64,000 nt of DNA, taken from Escarpia spicata (Eukaryota > Annelida > Polychaeta > Sabellida > Siboglinidae). The DNA is taken from NCBI GenBank assembly GCA_963995525.1, contig OZ023210.1, positions 22,055,913 to 22,119,912 on the forward strand, in the 5' to 3' direction. How positions within the stretch are numbered: the stretch's first letter is position 1; every line of letters starts with the position of its first letter. The notes beneath the pieces are model-generated. The model had not been told where the DNA came from. It saw nothing but the letters and a program-made list of their open reading frames with translations, and ran no database searches. Below are positions 60,675-64,000 of the stretch, one piece after another. A program made the position numbers and the translations under genes.

Positions 60675-60780
60675 GACCTACAGGTTCTGAAACGTGCAGG
60701 TACTGAGACCCCATAGGTACTGAGACCCCATAGGTACTGAGACCCCATAGGTACTGAGACCCCATAGGTACTGAGACTTG
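60657..60780 (+). repeat. 16-17-bp repeat of the last codons and stop (about 7 units)
   Basis: GAGACCTACAGGTACT, which contains the codons for ETYRY and the T of TGA, is followed by GAGACCTACAGGTTCT, GAAACGTGCAGGTACT and then several GAGACCCCATAGGTACT. Confidence 0.93.
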
Positions 60781-62660
60781 TGTGGCTAAAAGGGAGTAGC
60801 CAGTAGCCACACAAATTGAACATGCGAATACTCAAGTCCAGTTCATTCCTATAAGAACATTCTTGCCATGTCGTTAGGCTGGATGTTTGTAACTTGCCAG
60901 GCGGCTTAGAGGTAGATGTGATGTTACAGAGAGGGTGTGATCTGCCACTTCTCGTGATGTAAAGACGAAGGTGTGGTGCCATGAGCCTTGGGCTAATGTT
61001 GCAACAGAGGGGTGTAAGATAGAAAGGATTTCCTCTTCTTGTAGAAAAGGTTTTAATATTAGTATTGTATTATGTTGGTTTGGCAGTATATTTAATTTAC
61101 AGAAGTGAGTCGGTAGATTCCATAAAAAAATGTATTAAATCTTGTAGTTCTACTGCCAGAGCAGTAAGTTTGGCACCTCATCTTTCTGATCCCTGCTTGT
61201 TTTAAAGGGGATGGTTATTGTGGTAATAATATAGCAAACGGAAACCAACCACAAAGGAAGAGAAAGAATGGAAGGTTAATGATCACAAATTGTTTTATGT
61301 CGAGCCAGTGTAATGCTGGACTGTCATGTATTATGTGTCGGATGAGTGCATTTTAGGACGGCTGCGTGATTACTAGTAATATTTTATAATAATGTCTTAT
61401 GATCTGCTCTTTATTTAGGTGATGACGGCAGTCTCGTTGATTTTTCAAGGTGGTGGTTATTGTATATAAGTGGTAGGTGTGCCATGTGTAACATAGGTGC
61501 TATTGTATATGATACAGGTGCAGGTGTTTTGTTCAAACATATCATTCCACTGCAACATTCCATGGCTTGCTGTGTTAACACAGTTGTTGTAAGGCATTCC
61601 TTAATCTTCTGTGTTGACTCACGCATCACTAAGGGGTGGTCGAATAAGTTTGCAATGTTGTTTTGATTCAACCCCCCATCCCACCCCAACCCCCACCAAT
61701 ACACGGTGTGGTAATTAAGATTTAGAGCGATCCAAAATTACTCCTTATACCACAGCCAATATTCATCAGATTCAACTAACATGACATTGTTGCCAGGGCA
61801 TTACCCACCATGCCGCCCAGTTCAGATAACAACTATAGTGTCAATGTGCATTAATACATGTTCTGCTCGATAGGTAGCGCCACTGTAGCCATTTATTTTC
61901 CCCCGGGATACGTGGCAACAATCAAACCACCCTCCACCCATACATAACATTACACGTTTTTCATCTTTGCAAACTTATGACACTATCCCAGGATACTGGA
62001 GATTGGCATTATGATAATCCCGGAAATTTGTGAATAGTGAGATCGGATATGTATTGTCTGTCTATTTATATATACATGGAAATGGAAGTAATTAATATGT
62101 CGGGGTGTGTATGGTTAATAACAGGCATTTATGGGTTTGTTCTGCATTTTAATGTTGCCATATATGAATGTAGTGGTGTCTACTTGATTGTGTCATACTG
62201 ATATGATGGGAGGGGGTATTCTTAAAAATGTACGGTCTAATAATTATCGTAAAATCAGAAACTATGTACAAATGTTTCTTTGTCCAGTAAAAGGAATTTT
62301 GGCATTGGATGTTTGTTAAATCCAAACTTTTCAGTAGAAATAAGTAATTTAATTTATTTACATACACATGCTGAATTGAAGACTTAATACACGAGGCATG
62401 TCTAGTTTTGACTGAGAATGTTGAAGGGTTAAATACATATATACGGCAACTCATTTTGGCGGCCAAAGGTATGACAGTGGTGTAGTATGACACCGTTGAA
62501 AGCCCTGGCGAGACGAACCAACTGGTGTTGAAACTGTACAAAGTGATAACAAACACAAATGTGTTTCCGTAGCAGTGTATAATCGTTTATTTTTAAACAT
62601 TTTATATATTTTTTAAACAGGTTTTGTACTTGAAGCAAAGGCATCACTAATAAAGAGTGT
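60675..62660 (+). other. Cadherin 3' UTR and downstream DNA
   Basis: No coding exon is seen. A canonical AATAAA on + occurs at 62649-62654 (CTAATAAAGAG); no better signal was noticed closer to the stop, so the 3' UTR could be about 2 kb. Confidence 0.4.
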
Positions 62661-62911
62661 GGCCTAATGCAGACAACAAACTCAGATGTTGTATTCACTA
62701 CCGTGCTTTCACAATTGTAGTGCATTTGTCAACAATATCAAGTAGCATTATAATGGTCATTGGTCATGGTCATCTCCTTGACTCTAATTATCCCACCAGA
62801 CCTGCAAGAGTTGGTCAATAATGTAGCCATCTTACAATGTTTCCAGTTGCCGTCCACTTTACTACTTTGTCCACATTAAGACTGTGATACTCATATGTCT
62901 GCTACAACAGC

Positions 62912-63719
62912 TTTATTGAACTACGAGTCCATGGTCTGCGATAAATTACTGGTCCATGTAACCTACTAGTGCAATACACAAGTAAATTACTGGTCTTAGG
63001 ACTCTTGTGCATTTGTGTGTGTGTGTGTGTGCGCGGTGCGTGCGTTTGTGTTTGTATGAATCAAATCATACCGCATTCAGTTTTGTGCATCAATCAAATG
63101 TCATGATGGCAACACTATTCCATGATTATCTAATATCATTCGATTTTCACTTGAATATTTACTCACATGTCCGCAGCTATGATATGTAACTAATCTGCAG
63201 TAACAGTTATGATTATATGTCACACAGACAGTTATTGCTTCCTTGTGTCACCTCTTGAATCCACAAACTACTGGTCTACATTCTAGCAACTGACAGTAGA
63301 CGAGGCAGCCAATCAGCATTGAACAAATGGCACAGAGTTACTGGCTTGAGTTGGCACTTTACAATGAATAGTATGTCTTAGTGATAACATGGTGATAACC
63401 ACAGAGTAGAAGATTGGTGACCTCTTCCAGCCTCCTGCCCCAATGTTCACAGGGACGCAGCTAAATATATGTAAACATTGAACACATTTGTGCTTTGCTA
63501 TTTTTAAATTTACTAAACATGATTACTCTAACACACTTGGCGGAAACATTAAATTGACACTTGTAGCCGGCATGCAACATCTTTCCTTCTAATACATTCC
63601 TTCATTCATTTGACCAGATGCTGTTATCACAATATATACGAGGAAGAGACCATGAGCAATTCTGTATGAGCACTGGCTGTGCTGATGTTGGGAGGTGTTC
63701 CAAGAGGTCTGTATTAGTT
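62912..63719 (-). other. Probable 3' UTR of the CLCN7-like gene
   Basis: Lies after the - strand stop at 63720. AATAAA on - is at 62912-62917. A (GT)n tract at 63015-63033 is included. Confidence 0.4.
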
Positions 63720-63818
63720 TCAGTTGAATGACATCTGCAGTTCCTCCAGGCCCTTGCTGCCTTTGTGCGACTCGAAGCGATACCGCGCAAGGTCCTTCCT
63801 TGTCACTATGCCAATCAC
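63720..63818 (-). CDS. CLCN7: Last coding exon of a CLCN7-like Cl-/H+ exchanger
   Basis: Reading the - strand after an acceptor (GGTGTTGCAG) gives 32 codons and a TGA. The peptide begins VIGIVTRKDLARYRFESHKG and ends GLEELQMSFN. The VTRKDLARYR segment is the end of the second CBS domain of ClC-7-type lysosomal chloride/proton exchangers, whose known C-terminus carries the same VTRKDLARYR and GLEEL elements. ClC-7 works in late endosome/lysosome membranes. Only this terminal exon is inside the window; the remainder lies to the right. It converges on the cadherin gene about 3 kb away. The symbol rests on this short match; a ClC-6/7 paralogue is the alternative. Confidence 0.85.
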   Translation of the reverse strand: MIGIVTRKDLARYRFESHKGSKGLEELQMSFN

Positions 63819-64000
63819 CTGCAACACCAGTCACATTCATTGCCATGGAAACAGTGTGACGTAAGTATTCTACAGCTGTGCGAACACCATCTTGTAGACC
63901 CAAATACCCTGCTGTCTTTAGACAGTTACACTGTCATCAGGTAATAGGATTATACTGACTGAATTATATAGTTATTACAAAATGTCATCAGATGACACAG

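Noticed and set aside
59405..60028. Open reading beyond the exon 39 donor
   Set aside because: Past 59581 the sequence is a CATGTCACCC repeat; exon 40 joins in phase from the donor at 59582.
60193..60641. - strand ORFs over exon 40
   Set aside because: GC-rich antisense shadows of the cadherin tail.

Overview
This is metazoan nuclear DNA with long introns, tRNA-derived SINEs, several LINE clades, DNA transposons and many minisatellites. No prokaryotic-style gene layout is present. Nearly all of the window is the 3' part of one large cadherin gene on the + strand. I joined 40 coding exons (1034 to 60674) with GT/AG boundaries and intron phases that agree throughout, giving 5,781 nt or 1,926 codons plus stop. 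The 5' end lies left of the window. The repeat landscape suggests a marine invertebrate (non-vertebrate deuterostome or lophotrochozoan). Minisatellites spanning exon-intron junctions have, as far as I recall, been described in amphioxus under the name 'mirages', so Branchiostoma is a candidate; this is inference.

The cadherin has about 13 extracellular cadherin (EC) repeats in the window, each ending in a DxND-type Ca2+ linker. A non-canonical membrane-proximal domain follows (exons 31-33, similar in outline to that of the CDH23/PCDH15 class), then one Leu/Cys-rich transmembrane helix (exon 34) and a tail of about 290 residues. The tail is encoded by four microexons and two larger exons, carries a PPxY motif and ends at 60674. 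At the right edge, on the - strand, is the last coding exon of a CLCN7-like chloride/proton exchanger (63720-63818), so the two genes converge.

Layout: 1-8.5 kb exons 1-7 with minisatellites; 8.5-16.7 kb a nested insertion dominated by a 7.4-kb tyrosine-recombinase (YR) element with split direct repeats, an SGNH hydrolase and an internal 113-bp satellite, but no visible reverse transcriptase; 16.7-38.5 kb exons 8-26; 38.5-50.7 kb exons 27-34 with two degenerate LINEs and several SINEs; 50.8-56.6 kb a TTAA-flanked DNA element containing a near-complete CR1-like LINE; 57.6-60.7 kb the cytoplasmic-tail exons; 60.7-63.7 kb 3' UTR and intergenic DNA; then the CLCN7-like exon.

Two things stand out. 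First, many minisatellites sit exactly on exon edges and copy the exon end together with its splice site (exons 1, 3, 4, 7, 8, 12, 32) or the last codons and stop (exon 40). The array at the window start repeats a splice acceptor plus 33 nt of exon 17 times at exactly 63-bp spacing, in frame. Second, the YR element has the repeat geometry of a Ngaro/PAT-type retrotransposon without the retrotransposon polymerase.
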